Assembly: GCA_038999265.1 (NCBI GenBank)
Contig: JAWAAR010000006.1
Coordinates: forward strand, 1-32,126
Reading direction: 5' to 3'
Length of the DNA stretch: 32,126 nucleotides
From: Candidatus Aenigmatarchaeota archaeon
Lineage (GTDB): Archaea > Aenigmatarchaeota > Aenigmatarchaeia > CG10238-14
Position 1 is the stretch's first letter; each line of letters starts with the position of its first letter. Under the pieces are notes generated by a model. That model was not told the DNA's origin and made no database searches. It worked only from the letters and a program-made list of their open reading frames with translations. Both the position numbers and the translations under genes were made by a program. This document shows, one piece after another, positions 31,032 through 32,126 of the stretch.

Positions 31032-31778
31032 ATGGCAACAGAAGTTGCAGTTATAATTCCTGCTTTTAATGAGGAAAAAAATATTTCTCGAGTAATAAAA
31101 AGAATTAAAAAAAGTATAAATGCAGAAATAATAGTAGTTGATGATTCTTCCAAGGATAGAACAAGAGAGGTTGCGCTAAAAAGTGGTGTCAAAGTAATAA
31201 GCCACAAGATAAACAAAGGAAAAGGTGGGGCCCTAAAAACTGGTTTTGAAGAGGTTTTGACTAAATATCCTGAAATTAAATACATAATCCTGATAGATGC
31301 AGATTCTCAATATGACCCTGAAGATATGCCTAAACTATTAGAAGCCCTTAAAAGGGGATACGATTATGTCACCGGATTTAGGAACTGGAAGAGAGACGTG
31401 CCATTCAGACATAGATTCGCCAACTTTTTGTGGAGAAATGCATTCAATCTTTTATTTGGGGTAAGGTTATTTGACAGTAACTGTGGTTTTATTGGGATGA
31501 ACAGAAGGGCTTTGAAAATTATCTCAAAAGATAGTTATGGGGGGTATATAATAGATAATATGATGATGGCCAATGCCATCAAGAGTGGGTTGAAGATAAA
31601 ACAGGTTCCGGTTAAGGTTTATTACAAAGAGAGGAGGGATATCATCACCGGAATAAGATTTTTCCTCGGTTGTCTTGTTTTTATAGTAGAAGAGGGCATA
31701 AGGTTTAGGTTTGGCTGGAATTTTAGAGTATATGTGCACCTTGCTAGAACAAAGTTGATATTCTCAAAAGGAGGATAA
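31032..31778 (+). CDS. family 2 glycosyltransferase, dolichyl-phosphate sugar synthase-like
   Basis: 248 residues from ATG. GT-A fold: VAVIIPAFNEEKNISRVIKR, IIVVDDSSKDRTREVA, NKGKGGALKTGF and the metal-binding LIDADSQYDPEDMPKLLEA. The pattern matches enzymes that transfer mannose or glucose from a nucleotide sugar to dolichyl phosphate, the first step in supplying lipid-linked sugars for N-glycosylation. There is a moderately hydrophobic segment at about 210-225 (GIRFFLGCLVFIVEEGIRF) that could touch the membrane, but no clear pair of C-terminal transmembrane helices. Acceptor and sugar are not determined. Confidence 0.88.
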   Translation: MATEVAVIIPAFNEEKNISRVIKRIKKSINAEIIVVDDSSKDRTREVALKSGVKVISHKINKGKGGALKTGFEEVLTKYPEIKYIILIDADSQYDPEDMPKLLEALKRGYDYVTGFRNWKRDVPFRHRFANFLWRNAFNLLFGVRLFDSNCGFIGMNRRALKIISKDSYGGYIIDNMMMANAIKSGLKIKQVPVKVYYKERRDIITGIRFFLGCLVFIVEEGIRFRFGWNFRVYVHLARTKLIFSKGG

Positions 31779-31787
31779 TTTAAAAAC

Positions 31788-31797
31788 CTAATTGATT
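31788..31797 (+). promoter_or_regulatory. TATA box of tRNA-Phe
   Basis: The AT-rich element ATTTAAAAAC lies about 20-25 bases before the first base of tRNA-Phe, matching archaeal promoter spacing. Confidence 0.4.
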
Positions 31798-31812
31798 AAT
31801 TTAATAGTATCT

Positions 31813-31886
31813 GGGACGGTAGCTCAGCCTGGGAGAGCACACGGCTGAAGACCGTGGTGTCGTGAGTTCAAATCTCACTCGTCCCA
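31813..31886 (+). tRNA. tRNA-Phe (GAA), no intron
   Basis: Acceptor GGGACGG/TCGTCCC with discriminator A, D stem GCTC/GAGC, anticodon stem CACGG/CCGTG with loop CTGAAGA (anticodon GAA), T arm GTGAG-TTCAAAT-CTCAC. It is the only one of the five tRNA genes here without an intron and encodes no CCA. Confidence 0.96.
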
Positions 31887-32123
31887 TCATTTGAAAATTA
31901 AGGATATCACTAAACCTATCAGAAAACCAATTAATAAATTGTATAAAAAATTGATATTTGCAATGTTGCACACTTCAAGGAGACAAATTAAAACCTTTAT
32001 CGTTAAATACAGTACTCCCGAAAGTGAATAACCCAAGTGATAAAATATTGCCAAAAAGACCAATTGATTCTCATAATTTTTGAAAATATTTTTCCCATTC
32101 TCGCCTTTTATTCTAGAAAAATC
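31887..32123 (-). CDS. possible small membrane protein or C-terminal remnant
   Basis: The minus strand is open for 78 codons from 32123 to the TGA at 31887-31889, bounded upstream by an in-frame TGA at 32124-32126. No ATG is present; a TTG would give about 58 residues. The sequence is hydrophobic with two likely transmembrane helices: VFLAIFYHLGYSLSGVLYLT and NLLIGFLIGLVISLIF. It could be a small membrane protein with a TTG start, or the end of a frameshifted gene that continues beyond the window. It abuts the 3' end of tRNA-Phe. Confidence 0.35.
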   Translation of the reverse strand, partial: DFSRIKGENGKNIFKNYENQLVFLAIFYHLGYSLSGVLYLTIKVLICLLEVCNIANINFLYNLLIGFLIGLVISLIFK

Positions 32124-32126
32124 TCA

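Overview
The window is AT-rich archaeal chromosome. Archaeal features include an archaeal-type ThrRS with its own editing domain, an archaeal GluRS, a class I CCA-adding enzyme, ribosomal proteins L7Ae, S28e, L24e, S3Ae and archaeal S13/S4/S11/S15, RNA polymerase subunit Rpo3, an ATP-dependent DNA ligase, a TrmB-type regulator and tRNA genes with short bulge-helix-bulge introns. Small gene size, broken-up ribosomal operons and many small zinc proteins point to a DPANN-like lineage, but that is inference. No CRISPR array, rRNA, insertion sequence or integrase was seen.

Layout. 1-432: a possible gene remnant and intron-containing tRNA-Tyr. 457-5545: a membrane-anchored surface-type protein, a nitroreductase, DNA ligase, a TrmB-like regulator and a small zinc protein. 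5529-8942: ThrRS, an unknown small protein, a frameshifted small ORF, a YbaK/ProX-type deacylase and an HPF-like protein. 8976-12462: tRNA-Gln(TTG), which reads best as carrying two introns, followed by a Trm9-like methyltransferase, an Ncs6/TtuA-type thiolase and Elp3. These are the enzymes expected to build a mcm5s2U-type wobble base on exactly that class of tRNA. 12523-16117: an accessory stretch with an AbrB-like protein, a DNA methyltransferase, an unknown convergent protein, a zinc-ribbon protein and a Pif1-like helicase with a C-terminal WYL domain. 16146-19845: CCA-adding enzyme, MEMO protein, a secreted cysteine-repeat protein coupled to a one-TM protein, and an unknown protein. 19930-23046: GluRS and a nucleotidyltransferase-like/HD fusion. 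23128-26852: L7Ae-S28e-L24e, tRNA-Ala (intron), a YfbR-like HD phosphohydrolase starting one base after the tRNA, S13-S4-S11-Rpo3 and tRNA-Leu (intron). 26905-32126: small ORFs, membrane proteins, a site-2 protease, S3Ae-S15, a four-cysteine microprotein, a family 2 glycosyltransferase and tRNA-Phe.

Most of the window is translation machinery: tRNA synthesis, maturation, charging, editing and wobble modification, plus ribosomal proteins. The best candidates for something new are the double-intron tRNA-Gln next to the wobble-uridine modification genes, the methyltransferase/unknown-protein pair, the nucleotidyltransferase-HD fusion, and several microproteins below the usual gene-calling length.
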